A stretch of DNA of 64,000 nt from Sclerodactyla briareus (lineage: Eukaryota > Echinodermata > Holothuroidea > Dendrochirotida > Sclerodactylidae), in contig JAODTK010001032.1 in NCBI GenBank assembly GCA_026419785.1, forward strand, positions 1 through 64,000, given 5' to 3'. Both the position numbers and the translations under genes were made by a program. Shown here piece by piece: positions 11,357 to 24,859 of the stretch (position 1 is the stretch's first letter; each line of letters starts with the position of its first letter). The notes below the pieces were generated by a model that saw only the letters and a program-made list of their open reading frames with translations, searched no databases and was not told the origin of the DNA.

Positions 11357-12890
11357 GTTGATGAAAGATACTTATCAGCATGTCCCAATATTTGTACTGT
11401 AGTGTTAGAGGTAGCGAGTAGAGTGGTCGTGCCCCTGGAATTACTGTGCTGTACTCGCTGTTGTGAGGGGTTGTCTTACGAGATTAGTCTTTACCGAGTG
11501 ACATGAGGGTTACAATCTGCGGTGTGGCAAACACTCAGGGCTCGTGGGAAGAGACAGCGATGCTCCCCGTGACTAAAGCGCCACCATCGGTAACTGCCAG
11601 CGTACGGAGCAATGAGTTTGAAACCAACGAATCGCAGGATGGAAATACAGTTATAGCTGGAGCCTACAGAGGAATGTTCGAAATCATGACCAACGGTCCA
11701 CCTGAATAATCCTCTGGCGGTGACACGTTTCGTACACAGCGTAATTTCCCTTTTAACCATGTATTTTCCATTCACGGAATTGATCGGCGATACAACCTGT
11801 ATTTATAGCGACCTCCAAAACATAAATAAATGAAATATTATTTAGCAAGAGTGAGAAAAAAACAAAGGGTGGATTGTTTAATGTGCGAATATTCGTATAC
11901 AAACAAAAGGAGTATCCACGGATCAGATTTTTTATTACAGTTGATCATAGTTATTGCAACAACATAGCGATATTCGCTATAACTTGTGTTTAATTGTTTC
12001 CTCATTGTGTAAGTTGGCCGTAAACAATTCTCAACCCATCGAAACGTAGAATTTTGCACCAATATCGAGTCAGAGGACTTCATGACATGGAAAAAAAATA
12101 TAGGTGTCACTAATATAGGCTTTCCACCTCGAAACGTGTTGCAAATGGGCACAGGAACGTGGTTTATACCTTTTTATTGTTAGCTTCCGCAGTATTTACA
12201 AGAATTTTGATAGATTAATCAGGAAGAATTGACAGTCCCCACATCAGAAGATTTGCACCCATCGGTACAGTCTTTGACTTTCATTTTTCCCGTGATATAA
12301 TTGAAAGATATGATACCTCAGGTAGTATTCATTTTATACCTTGTTCGTCAGTGTTTATTTACTATTTGCTTGTACGGTGCTGTGAGAAGATTGCTCAAAC
12401 AATCTATATCTAGAGGGCACAAGAAGCAGTTTATCTTTAGTTATATGAAAAGTTTGTTGAGATTATTCAGATCTGTACCTCACAAAACCTTGGGGGGGCT
12501 AGTCAATGTTCCCAGGGTCGTGTTCCCCGTGTTGTATAAGTATTCAATGACACCCGAATTGACCTTCGATGTTACCGAGGTTCGATGTTCTCCCGAGGTT
12601 CGGACATGGAAACATAAAATCCCAGGAAACTTCGGATCCCGGAAATATGGGGTAGACCCCCCAAAATGCAATGTGATACCTCGAAGAGAGTGCCTGAGTG
12701 TCGTTCAATATGAATGTGAATAATGTCATATCGGCTGACGGATGGCAAGAAATATATAAGCAGCGGCTCCCTCAGAAATTTTTGTAAAGGAGGATGTGAA
12801 GTATATCATACTTCAAGAGAAACTATCATGTTACATAGGAAAACTGCATGTTACTGAATACGTCAAGGATTCAAAGACTGGAGTGTTTGG
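11357..12890. other. No gene recognised
   Basis: Includes a G-rich run near 12491-12498 and a two-copy 20-base local repeat (CGATGTT-CCGAGGTT) near 12568-12607. The ORFs here (up to 140 codons, 12301-12723) show no family motif. Confidence 0.4.
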
Positions 12891-12902
12891 GGACGTAATG
12901 AT

Positions 12903-13182
12903 CGGAGGCGAATCCAGGGGGTGCAAACCGGCACGTCCCACCCCCTAATCCCACTCTATGGACAATGACACAAATATGGAAAAGTATTAATTGCCGAGAT
13001 AGGCTTGAAAATCGTTCACCGTAATTGCATCTCAGCCCTTTGTCAGAAAACAAATACCTTGTCAAAGGAACAGGGGGTAACTTCATCAAAGGGGAGGTCA
13101 CACACCTTCCTTGAAACCTCCACCCAGGGGGCGATCAGTCCTGCTCTGTGCCCCTATGAAATGAAATCTGGATACGCCATTG
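12903..13182. mobile_element. Possible MITE with GGCGWATCCAG ends
   Basis: GGCGAATCCAG at 12907-12917 faces its near-perfect inverse CTGGATACGCC at 13168-13178 about 250 bp away. Many hAT-like elements carry such G-G-C-G-x-A-T-C-C-A-G ends. No convincing target-site duplication was found. Confidence 0.35.
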
Positions 13183-14261
13183 ATGCGGAAGAATAAGAAT
13201 AGAGTAAGAACCAGTTGGTGTTAAGGCCCGGCAGAGGGATGGTGAGAAGGGAAGACAGCAACGTGTATTTATACTATGTGCAGTACAAAGTAGTGGAATG
13301 AAACGGACAGGATTAACAGATCGGTACGCTCGCCACTGATAGGTTATCTCAGTCCATATAATGTTGTGGCAGAGTCGGAGTGTCACGATCGACTGTAGAA
13401 GCCGAACAGACAGGACAGGACAGCGATCAAGTAAGTTCAGTATATTTTCGACCAACTCGTGGATGGTACTTTTATGATCTGTGACGTCAATGAAGGACGA
13501 TTTAATAATTTGTTGGTTCTGATCAAATTCTAATTTGTTTTTGGGATATTTATTGTATATTACCAGACTGAATATTGATTTACCATAGATATTGTACTGT
13601 ATTTAACTTGTATGTATTCCTTTTGATAAAGTAGGGCAAAAGGGTTGCGGATGACTTGCCATTCTGTTTAAAGCCAGGGCCACGGGGACTGGAGCGACAC
13701 TTCATCATCTGCATGGGCCCAATTAGTCACACGAGGCTTTTACAAGAGAGCGGTTCGTGCAAATATCAGTTTGTTGTAACGAATTCGTCGATGTATTGAA
13801 TAAATGGTGAATTTATAGCAGATAAATGTTATTGATGTTCTGTTGTTGCGACCTTCAATACCTCAAGCCGTCAACTCATTAACGGAATGGCACTCTAAGA
13901 AGAAAAACAACTGGGGGAAAATTGGCCAAAATTGGGTTACGAGAAATCAAAGGTTAAAACTTTTGGTCAATTTTCACCCGAATCAGGTTAACATACAGAA
14001 TTCGGTTCAAGTGACCACAGAATTGGTTGTTACTCCGACCCAACTTTAGTCAAGTGACCCAATGTTATTAGGTTGAAGTGAGCAGTTTCAGCAGGATTGA
14101 GAGTAGATGCGTTATGTATTGTTCAACGGACACATGATACTCCGGGTCACACCGTGTCTCACAGGTTTTGTTTATGGTTCATATTCCTCTATTGGTGACC
14201 CCAAATGGGTTTCCAGTGGCAATTACATGGGACATGCACCATCGGTTCGTATGGGAATCAA
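13183..14261. other. No gene recognised
   Basis: AT-rich in 13.45-13.65 kb. Short ORFs only, no motif found. Confidence 0.4.
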
Positions 14262-16006
14262 CTATAAAAGGACAGGTACTAGTCCCAAACGTAGAAGTGC
14301 GATAGCAATGCTGCGTTCACATGTCAACTAAAGTTATTTCGCTTACATCGACAGGACTTTCTACCGCACCACAATTGCTACGATACAGTCACTTAGCCGA
14401 TCATTGGGGCACATGCCTGAAAAAATAATAGGCACCCAACATCCAATTCCTGAGGGTCCGATGGAATTTGCAGCCAACCAGTCAGCTACGAGGCTGTCTC
14501 AGTGGCCAGCCCAAACACTTCGGTTTGCGTACGACCCACGTCAGCCAATACGGGCAGTACAAGATCTGATGAGAGCTGGCCATATGCCCTGGAGTTCAAG
14601 TGACGATTATTCGAATTGGGAAACCTGACCCTTATACATGCGTTACTCGAGTACTTGCAATTGCGATACCTTACCCAGCGGTTGACAATGATGCAGGGAA
14701 GTGAGGTTACCCCCAAAGCGGACTTTACCTCAGTCCCATGAAGAGCGTCCCACAGCATAAACTGGACTAAACGTACATAAGAACCTAAACACACGACGGG
14801 GTTTTTGTCCATGCACGTTCCGTGTCTCCCAATTGTATACAAGTCGTCTCAAAGACGCGCAATAAAGTAGCGGCATACGCCGGGCAACCTCCGAATCTTC
14901 AGTTGACTGACATTGGGCTCCTTACATGAATTCAGGGGGCAGAGAATATTCTATTAAGTCCTATGAGCCCAAGACTGCAATGCTGGACCTTGGCAGGGAT
15001 TAGCCATGATAAGAGGTGCTTCTCGCAACCTGAGAACAGTATTCGAGATGATCGATTCTGGGCTTTGTGGATAGATGCACATGCTCGCTGCCAAACAAAA
15101 AATATATTGTATTGCCCACATGCAAAAGAAGAAAAATCCAGCTTGTTGATTCTTCTTTTTAACAGCTCGCGAATGAAAAGTAGAGGGAAGACATCTTGGG
15201 GAAGTATTTTGCCAGACAAGAAACTGGCAGAATAAAGAAGGGGGTGAGCATTGGCATTGATTGTGGAACCAGGTATAGAATAGTCCAGCAAAAATTTGCT
15301 TTAGAGAGGGCATAACTTGCGAGACTGTCAGGTTTCACTAGCTGAGGAATGTTGATGTACCAGAATTCTGGGACACAGATTTGACAATTGATGAAAATAA
15401 CGACCACCATAAAGCAGAGGCACGTCCGGTCTTGGGGTTTCGTTAGATAAAAGTTTTTAGTCCTGATCTATTGCCTTAGATCAGATATTTCCTCGGTAAC
15501 AGAGGCTTGACGAAACACTAGTTAGAAGACAACCGAGCCCCAATCCGATTCTTTTACCTCAATGACAGTATCAACCTTGGTGTCGAACCACGGAGGAGGA
15601 GAGGTTTTCGACTGCAAGACAGCGCCTAGCTGCGGGAGATTATGATCGCTAACTCTGGCCCTATACTCTACTACCTGTTTTGAGTGAGGGGATGAAAGAA
15701 CTCATCCCTGAAAGATTGACTTCACATTTGGCTGAAGCCGAGGCTAAGGGTTATCGGAGGAAACAATTTCACCAGATGAAGCCTTCAAACATCATCAGCT
15801 CTGGAGTAACACCATAGTTCGTTTTTTACTCTGACGGAGAGCTTGGACGAAAGAGATTAACCGGATAGGCAGTGTGTCTGAAGAGCATATTGGGGCAGAC
15901 ACAATAGCTAACTATAAATGAGAGACTGCGTCTGTGATAATGAATCCACCTGTTGCAGTTTGGTGAATACGGTGTTGGTGAGTCGATGGGATGAGTGAGA
16001 CCGTTG
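14262..16006. repeat. Tandem segmental duplication, copy A
   Basis: Aligns in the same orientation with 16446-18846. Shared anchors in order: ACTATAAAAGGACAGGTAC (14261 and 16446), GGGGACATGCCTGAAAAAA-like (about 14407 and 16594), AGCTACGAGGCTGTC (about 14485 and 16672), ACTAAACGTAC (about 14767 and 16954), CTCCGAATC (about 14889 and 17066), TAGAGGGAAGA (15181 and 17471), GAGGTTTTCGACTGCA (15601 and 18419), GGGGATGAAAGAACTCATC (about 15688 and 18518) and ATTGGGGCAGACACAATA (about 15888 and 18728). Divergence is substantial, with many indels. No protein was recognised in either copy. Confidence 0.85.
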
Positions 16007-16445
16007 CTAATTGAAACTTTGTAAGGCGCAACTATATAGGTGTTCCTATTGTATTTATTATTTTATTTTATTATTATTTTTATTAGTATATTATTAATTA
16101 TACCCAACACCTACAGCCATTCTTCATCGAATCAGTTAACCAATGGAATGGTCCCTCAGAAGACACCTCAATATCAAATCTATACAGTTATTTAGACGGA
16201 ATTCAGGACTGCGACCAACAAGAGACGGAATCCACTAAAAGCTATTCTTTTTTTTTGCTCTCGCCTAGAAGTCAAGACCTCAGTTAGATCCCTAGCGAGA
16301 AATTTTCGGAGGTGGAAACCTACAAGGCTAAACGGTACACTATCCCTCTTCGTGGTGCACCGAGTGCGGTTCCGTGCATTCGTGCTACATTGCGTGACGA
16401 CATTCACGCTCCCCTTCCCCCTCGTCTTAATAGAACAACTATTAG

Positions 16446-18846
16446 ACTATAAAAGGACAGGTACGAGTCATTCGAACGTAGATGCCATAGATAGCAATGT
16501 AGCCATTCACATGTCGACAAAATGTAATCGCCTTTCATTTACGGAAGTCCTACCCACCACAAGTTGCTACGATCAGTCACTCGCACCGCTCATTGGGGAC
16601 ATGCCTGAAAAAACCACTATAGTCCACCAACCCTCCAATTCCTGAGGTACCGATGGATTTGCGCCAACAATCAGCTACGAGGCTGTCCGGCGGCCAGCCA
16701 AAACACAATCCGGTTGAGTCATGACCCAATCAGCCCATACGTAGACAAGATCTTCCGGAGAGCAGGCCATATTCCTAGGAGTTGCAGTTGACGATTACGA
16801 ATTGGGCAATGAACCTTATCACCTGCGCCACTCAGTACTCTGCCATGGGATACTTCTACCAGCGATAGCCAGTAATGCGGTGAAGTGAGGTATCAAGAAG
16901 AACTTTAGTCTTCGCCTCCAGTCCCATGGAGAGCGCCCCACAAAATAAAACTGCGACTAAACGTACGAAGAACCTAAGCACCCGAGGGGCTTAGTTCATG
17001 CACGTTCGTATGCCAATTTGTATACATCCGTCTAGAGGACGCGGCCCAACGTAGCTGGCTACGCCTTGGCAATCTCCGAATCCTTCAGTGACTGACATAG
17101 GCTCCTTCCATGATGCAGTGGGAGAAGAAATTCGATCAGTCATTGATGGCCACTTAGACGCAATGCTAGGGGACCTATCAGTGGTTTCGTCAGGATGAGA
17201 GGTGGCTCATCGCCAACCATTGTTGAGAACAGTGTAGTCAGAGCGAAGAGCGATTGGTTTTTGTAGGACAGATGAACAAGGTTCGCTGCAAGAAACGAAA
17301 TATCACGAGAGGCACGATTAGCTTAAGTTTTTAAATTAATTTACTATGTCAGTTTCGAACCAAAAATATTTCACACGAAAAGACATGAGGGAGGACGAAC
17401 CCGTTATTGCCGCACATGGAAAAGAAGGAGATCCAGTTGTGATCTACTTTTTACATTCGTATGATAAAGGTAGAGGGAAGAGATCTCGGGGAAGCAGTGG
17501 CGTGGCCAGCCTTTCCGAGTCAGAGGAGGCAAAACGATTTCATTTTTTCGTTTTACTCCCGGGTTCCCTCTGCTCACGAAAGTTAACTTTTTGAGGGCGT
17601 GAGAAAGCAGGCTTCCTCTCATCTCACCATGCCCCCATATTCCCCACTATCTTCCCCAGTGTCGTCCACCTCCCTCCTCCTTCATATTCGTTTTTTTTAG
17701 CCTTCGATTCCCCGATTTGGCCCCTCTCGATCCATTGTCGGGGGAACTTGCTCACCTCCATCACCTACCCCCCCCCCCCATCATCACTGTGAGGTGGTAA
17801 AAGCTTTTCTGGCATAACATGAATTCAAAATTCTGCAACCTAGTGGCGATGATAGAATTGATATGGGAGTTCCAAAACTGATTATTAGTGGTTTCCATAT
17901 CTAGAATATTAAAGAGAAAGTAGTTGCGGAAAAGAGTCGGCATTGAAATGACGGGTGCATCGGAATCTCGCCGACCAGGAATAACTTTTTATCTGGGTTT
18001 TGGTATGTTAATGGGTCACCGGACTCGCAGAGCACCAAAAAGAGCCAAATCATGTCAACGAATTAGCAACAAAGACGCTACGAGCAAAAAAATGTAAAGT
18101 TGACTGGGGGCAGACTGTTGCGGAAGGGCGGAGTGGAAGGTGAAAGGTAGGATACATCTGCAACAGAATGTATACTATGAGCATGGAGAAGAGTGCAGAG
18201 GGGAAAACACGACCTAAGGAACAACAGCAGTAATATGGAAAGCTCAGGAGGGCTATTGATAGAAGATGGACAGACCCCGAAATCCAAAAGGATTAGTGAT
18301 TCTTGACTCATGTATCATTGACGGAAAACTAGTTAAAAAGCAACGATGCCCGAAGAGGTCGATTCTTCACCTGAAGACAGAGGGCCACATTGGTGGTCGA
18401 GACCACGGAGGGGATGAAGAGGTTTTCGACTGCAGGACCGGCCGAGCTGCGGGGGAAGGGGGGAAAATATAGATCGCGACACTTCGCACTAGCTACCGGC
18501 TTTGCGGTGGCTGGAGGGGATGAAAGAACTCATCTCTGAAAGATTGGGTTCACATTGGATGAAGCCGAGTGATGGCCTTTTCGGAGGAAGCAATTCATCC
18601 CAGAGGAAGCCATCCAAACAATCAGCTTTGAAGTAATCCAGAGTTCTTTCTCACTTGACGGAAGGAGGCTTGGGACGAAGGGAATGCCCAGGCGGAAGGG
18701 TAATGAGGCGTGGTCTGATGAAACAGATTGGGGCAGACACAATATGACTGTAAATGAAGAGGCTGCGTGGTGGGAAGCGAAAGAAAATGTTAGAGATTTG
18801 GATACGGTGGGGTGAGTCGTGGGTGGATGCGTGAGGACCGTGCTGG
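16446..18846. repeat. Tandem segmental duplication, copy B (with extra DNA)
   Basis: Second copy of the unit at 14262-16006. It is about 650 bp longer, mostly because of DNA between about 17495 and 18270 that copy A lacks or has replaced. That extra piece starts with CAGTGGCGTGGCCAG, a hAT-type end. It includes a C run (17767-17779) and pyrimidine-rich sequence. Confidence 0.85.
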
Positions 18847-21800
18847 TATTCTATATCCGACGCACTAATCACATACCCAAATCAAGTCCACTGGATAAGG
18901 GAACAGTGAACATCGTGGAAGAATTGACAATCCACGACGTGGTGGATCTGGGGCGGGGTGCAAGAAATGCCGCAGGAAAATTTCAGTGTATGCATTTAGC
19001 CATGTACGACTGTCTGCGGTTAGTGGAAATACGGGTTCCGATTCCAGGTATTTATATCGTTCCTTATACTAAGCGGATCAAACTTTGTTAAGCCTATTGA
19101 TATATCATTTTCATGATGTCATAATTTATGGCCTAGCCATCACCAAGTCCTTCAGAAATACACGGCTCTAGTAGTTCATGAGGTCGTGGATGAAGAAATT
19201 GAATCTGTGTTTCACAAAAACCTGGTTGAATTACCTTGAGAGTTCATACGACTGTTGAATTGACCCAAGTGGGAGCTGAATCACAGAGTTAGCCGTGAGA
19301 GTGATCACTGTGGTGGTGGGGGAACGGCATTTGTTCGGAATATGTCTATCTGTCAATTTGGTGGAATCGGGTGCAAAGGACTCGTTCGAGTACTCTATCT
19401 GGAGGGTAACTGATATTGACAGGTGGTTCGACTGTATGTAACTGTGTTACGTTCATCGATGAATCCATGACAATAACACAAGGAGATTGTTTTTTGATTC
19501 ACTTGGGTAACCCAAATGATGACCACTGCAGTCAGTCACTAACAGCATGAATGACTGTAACCTCATTCAACATATCCAGATACCTACTCATAGTTCTGGT
19601 CAAAAATTGGACTGTTTACTTACAAGTCGCTCTGAACCGCTTTGCTGGAGGTAACTTATGTGACCCCGGATACATCCGATTCATAGGCTCCTCAAATGTG
19701 ACATTGGTATTTGGTGGACATCAGAACCTTGTATCCTTGAGATAACACAGCTGACCGGGCTTCAGTTCTCAAAGAGTATGATGAACCTAATCGGAGCACA
19801 ATAATATTCACAGTGCAGTTATTCATGCTTCACAAACGTAATCTGTACCAGATGAAGGGGGGAAAAAATCATTTAATTATGGGAATTCTGTCTACATGGA
19901 CGTCACGCTTCAAGGCGTGTTGATGTGAGAAACAGTAGCAAATAGCAAAGAGAATACAAAACACATTTTCCCCATCGGGTTGAAAAACCTTATTCCAAGG
20001 TAGTTATTCAATTGCATTCTCGATACTGTCTGCCCAAAGTGTATAACGAAAGTAATGGCGTATATCGAGTTACAATGAAAAACAAAATAAATGACAAGGA
20101 GTACAAAACATAACTGCACGAAACCAAAATCTATTAACATGGATGCGTTCATTGATGAATGTCCTGTGCGGTGGATACTTTACAGACAGGGCTCGCGATG
20201 AAGATTGATATCGCGAGTCACTTATACAACACATCACTGGGGGCGACTCTCAAAATTACCAAATCTATGGTCATCAAGTAGTGGTTCCGTGGTTCACCGA
20301 TGAATTGAAGGAGCAACCCACGAAAAGGAAGATTGAAAAGCGAATGTTACCATGGAGTCTCCGGAGTCTTCGCATACTATTGAAACTGCTAGGGATGTGA
20401 ACAATGCAGCGTGACTACGGCCAAGGACATGTGCAGCACCAACAGGTGAAGGAGGCAAGAAATGACCCAAAGAAACTGTCGAGGGTTCAAATTCTTGAGA
20501 ACGAGGTGCGTGCGAATCAATTTATTTGTGATCTTCTTAAGAGGGTCAATTCCGTCGTGGGAATCTTGAATGGACAAATGCTTTTTTCGGTAAACTGATA
20601 AGTGGTAGTCTTCTGGGGATGCTGCATCACCGACAATTCGAATGGTCCACATCACAGTGAATTTACTGAAGTCTGCGATGATGATTGTCAGAGCCGTCCT
20701 ATTCTAAGCGTAAGATAAATCATGTGATATGGATACAATTCCAACATAGTATTGAAGCATTTTGTGATAGCGTAATACCTTTCGCCAAGAATCGCCAATT
20801 AATCCTTCGTCGGCGTCTTCGCTATGCTTGGAAATAGTCACATGAACCCTACGTAAGAAACTTTGAGTGACGAGCATTTACGTTTACTGGCCGATCGGGG
20901 AATTTTAATCTCCGTTGAAAACAGGGAACCGTCTTCTTTGGTTGAATTCTAGGAGGAAAATAGAGACCAACCTTTTCCCGTGGAAATGGTAAAGCGCAAC
21001 TGAACATGTGATGGTAGTTGCGCTTTTAGTTTGTTTATAATGTTGTAATGTAATGTAAGGAAAAGATTCAGCTTCGACAACAGCTCATTCAGAGCTAGAG
21101 TAATTGGTCACTCAGCGATGATGTGGCAAAAAGTCTCCAAGTCTAACAATTTCGCAGTAATGAAACTTTTGAACCAGTGTGATTGAACAGCAAGGTGAGA
21201 TCCAAAGGTGAGAGCCAATAAAGCGTCAGACACTAAAATGAGGGGAGCGGTGGTAGATACAAACGAAACACTTAGTCTGGCGAGGGAGGGAGACTTTGAG
21301 GTCACAAAGTTGGAAACCATCACAGCAATGATCGTGGCTTTTGTACTACGGACAGGGGAAAACGCCCCACTCCAGCATGAGAGTAAAACCAGTGGTACAG
21401 AATTTAGTGGGGACACTAAAGTAGCTGAAATGTTAGGGGCTAGTGGTACGGTTTGACGGACACTGCAATGTACTTTTAAAACTGTCATCACAGCTAAAAA
21501 CTAAAGACCCCCAGACATGAGAATGATAACAGAAATGTTATAATCTCAACCTTTGGTATAACGTCTGTTTATAAGCACCAATTTGAGGAAAAAAACCTCG
21601 ATGAGGTCCCTTATTCGGTACATTTGGTCCCAATTACAGGACCTTTAGGGGTCTGGGGCCATAACTTCCAAACCCCTCGAGGTATAGCCATGGGAGGAGG
21701 GAAGGAACCCTTCGAGGAAGTGGCACGAAAACTGATACGTCCCCAACTTTTTTGGCTCCTCAGCAGGCGCGGCCACTCGGGCGTGACTTCCCCAGCTCTA

Positions 21801-22240
21801 TATAACCGGTGTTTTCATGGAGGTCTACTCCACTCGAGTCAAACACCCCACGGAGTTCAAACAAACTCATTTCACCCCGCTCCTTCTCGTGTAGGAAAGT
21901 GGCTGCACGAGTGAAGCTGCACTCTCGTCTGTCGATGGACTTTAAAATGGGATCCCGGGAGCAGGAATCTCACCCCGGCCCCGTCCCTCAGCACTCTTTT
22001 CGAAAAGAGGTAACCGAGATTCGCGTTGTCCTTGTCCACACCCAAAATTGGAGCCTCTATAATTTCCGACTAAGGATCCCTTTAGTCGCTGAAGCACCTT
22101 CGGGTGGATAGCATAACACGAGGCGTATAGTAATGAGTAATGCCTACTGCTAAGCTCCGACCTCCGGGTGCTGCTGAGCGCACCGCGAGCGCGATCGCCC
22201 TAACAGATGTCGTCCGCATCAAGGTAGTGCTTATGAGTGC
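18847..22240. other. No gene recognised
   Basis: The stretch 21108-21491 is open on both strands at once (127 codons on minus, 82 codons at 21208-21456 on plus) without a known motif. The block 21.6-22.1 kb is richer in G and C than its surroundings and contains CTATATAA (about 21798). No family was recognised. Confidence 0.35.
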
Positions 22241-22242
22241 AC

Positions 22243-22328
22243 GCATACATACATACATACATACATACATACATACATACATCCATACATACATACATAC
22301 ATACATACATACATACATACATACATAC
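22243..22328. repeat. (CATA)n microsatellite
   Basis: Twenty or so CATA units with one CATC interruption. The flanks resemble those of the CATA tract near 41.8 kb. Confidence 0.95.
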
Positions 22329-22339
22329 TACATGGATTC

Positions 22340-24485
22340 CTCGGACTTCGTCAGGACTCAAATGCTGCAGAGCACTTGATTATAATGAAAACAAAATGCA
22401 AATGAAAATCACCGAAACTGCACGAAGCTCAGCCCTCAACGAATCAACAATCATTCAAATTCAACCGATATCAACCATTAGACCTAGTTAATCGGTGACT
22501 TCATAGAAAACATCTGCACTTGTCCTATTGTCAAGTAGAAAATTAACTCGGTACTTAACTTGATAGGTCACAACCAGGAAAATCCTTGTCCACAAGTGGA
22601 TTGGTCGCATGAGGTGTTTTAACAGTTTCGTTCTATTCCGAAAGGGTGTGCAATCGAGTTGAGTGTGTTCGATAGGTCTGCCCAATTCCTTATTGCTATT
22701 CTATATTTAAGCTGAATTGGACCTGTTCATTAGTAATGCTAGAACGATGAAGATAGTATAAACTAAAGAAGGTGTGAGTACATAACACATATGTAGCATT
22801 AATGGCCACAATGTGAACTTCACCTAATGATCAATGAGAAGATTGTGTAATTTGTTTCAAAATTCATTGTTGATCCGTCAAATCAGATGACAGTAGTGTA
22901 TATTGGTTACAATAACTAGTCAAACGTATATAACATGAAAGTTAGACACTTAGATTAGAAAACAAACTGTAAATATTTTTGTTATGAAGACAATAACAAT
23001 ACGAACTGGCCGCGATAATTAGGGTAAGAGTGAAATTTGGGTAGATTGACATTTTGAAGCAAAATATGAATAACCACTGTTATCGTGTGTAGGGGGTTAG
23101 AGTGCCACTAACATTCGTGACCAACGAATCTGATTATAGTTTGATATTTTTTATCTTCAGCATCAATTGATGTTTCATCAACATTAAGAATACATTTAGT
23201 AGTTAGTCAGCTGAAATGAAAGAACCGTTAGCAGTCTGCAGACGGTATAGTTAACAAATTTCTTTATGGTAACAGGGTGACGTCAGTAAGTTCTTCTCCA
23301 TTTATAAATTTTTTGAAAACATTTTTTTCCAACTTAGGCCTATCACATGGGGTAACTATTTCCATTTTGCAGGAAAGGTTACGATTTAAATCACCTAGTT
23401 GTAAATCTAAGGGCATGTGTCACCTAATTGTCCCAATTAGCCACCCCTCCCCTCCATTCAACGAAATACGACGGCTCTGTTATTGTATTCTTCTCAAAAT
23501 TTGAATTTTATTCAATAAAAATTGCTTTGTGCTTGGTTGCAAGAACTTGGGGACAATACTCAATTTCCCCAGATGTTTGTGTCTACTTCCCATTCCGTTC
23601 TTGGAAAGTTACTAATTTTAACATAAGTGATGATATATTTATACCGGTAGGTAATTTGCGATGCGATATGTTTCAGTAGGAAAAAAAAACCTATTTTCAT
23701 TTGGCTCTAGGCTGCCGCATCATTTCTCAAATTAAGCACAGCAACACTCTTACCATTATTTCGTCCTTCAATTGTGTTCAGTAAGGTGTAAACATAAAAA
23801 TAACTAAAAACGTCTGCGGGAGAGCTACCACTAATATAACATGCAGAAAAGCCCCCCCCGTCCATTTTTTCTCCTTCCGGAAACTAGGAATATTTTTTCT
23901 TGCATGGTTTTATCAATTGAACGAGTTTTCGTAATGCACGTGGTAACAGTGTCACCCAAAAGTCTTGAATAAGCCAGCGGGCCTCGGCTGGATAATACTA
24001 TTATATAATTACATCGGACGTTATAAGGTAATGGCGGAGAGGAGAAATTGATGTTGACACCTTCGTATGAAATTGACGCACAATTAGAGCTCGGCACCCA
24101 ATAGTCGGAAGAGTAAAGGTTGTCTGTCGTGGAAGGCAAGGCAAATAGGTGTTACGCGATTATAATCCATGGGATTGAGCATACCTAAACACCAACCAGA
24201 AACGTTAAGTTGAATACAGGAAGGTGTAACAGAATTAGGAAGATGGGGTGCTACACAAACCAAGGCCGAGAATGCTACCTCAATGGTATCTGTGCTGGGT
24301 GAGTGGAAGCGATACTTATTATGCAAGGAGGGACACTCTCGCTGCTGTCGAAAACGTTGTTTCTTCTTTTCTTTCCTCTAGCATTTGACAACATCCCAAG
24401 CAATAGGATAACAGAGTGGTGTATTTCCTCATAATGGCATAATAGGGATAGTTGAAAAGTTCACAACGGACCAGAAATTGGCACC
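22340..24485. other. No gene recognised
   Basis: AT-rich DNA with short ORFs only. Short homopolymer runs occur (23680-23688 A, 23851-23859 C). No motif found. Confidence 0.4.
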
Positions 24486-24489
24486 AGAT

Positions 24490-24852
24490 AACTTCCACCC
24501 CGGGACAATTGGCAGCCGACGACTTCCCCGTGGAGGTCTTCACGCGGACAAAACTCGCGGCCCAGAAAAACTTCCACTCAGGACAATTTACCAACTCGGA
24601 CAACCCTCACCCCGGAAAAACTCCACTCCGGACAATTCCACCCGAAACAATTGCCACCGGACAACTTCCACCCCGGAACAACTATCACCGGGACAATTCC
24701 ACCCGGATAATTACCACTCGGACAAATCCCACCCGGAAAAACTACCACTCCGGACAATTTCCCATTTCCCCCGGATATACCACTCGGCGGACAACTCCAC
24801 CCGGACATTTCGCACTCCGGACAATCTCCACCCGGACAATTTCCACAGCGCC
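24490..24852. repeat. Minisatellite based on CCACCCGGACAATT
   Basis: About 18 imperfect units of 15-21 bases with the core CCGGACAA(T/C)T followed by CCACTC or CCACCC. The long ORFs that cover it on both strands translate the repeat and are not genes. Confidence 0.85.
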
Positions 24853-24859
24853 AACTTTC

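Noticed and set aside
14265-14273. TATA box as a proven promoter at the start of the duplication
   Set aside because: The motif is shared by both copies, but no initiator, transcript or coding exon supports it; kept only as a finding.
22082-22491. ORFs with long runs of YV, IH, TY or HT
   Set aside because: They read through the (CATA)n microsatellite.
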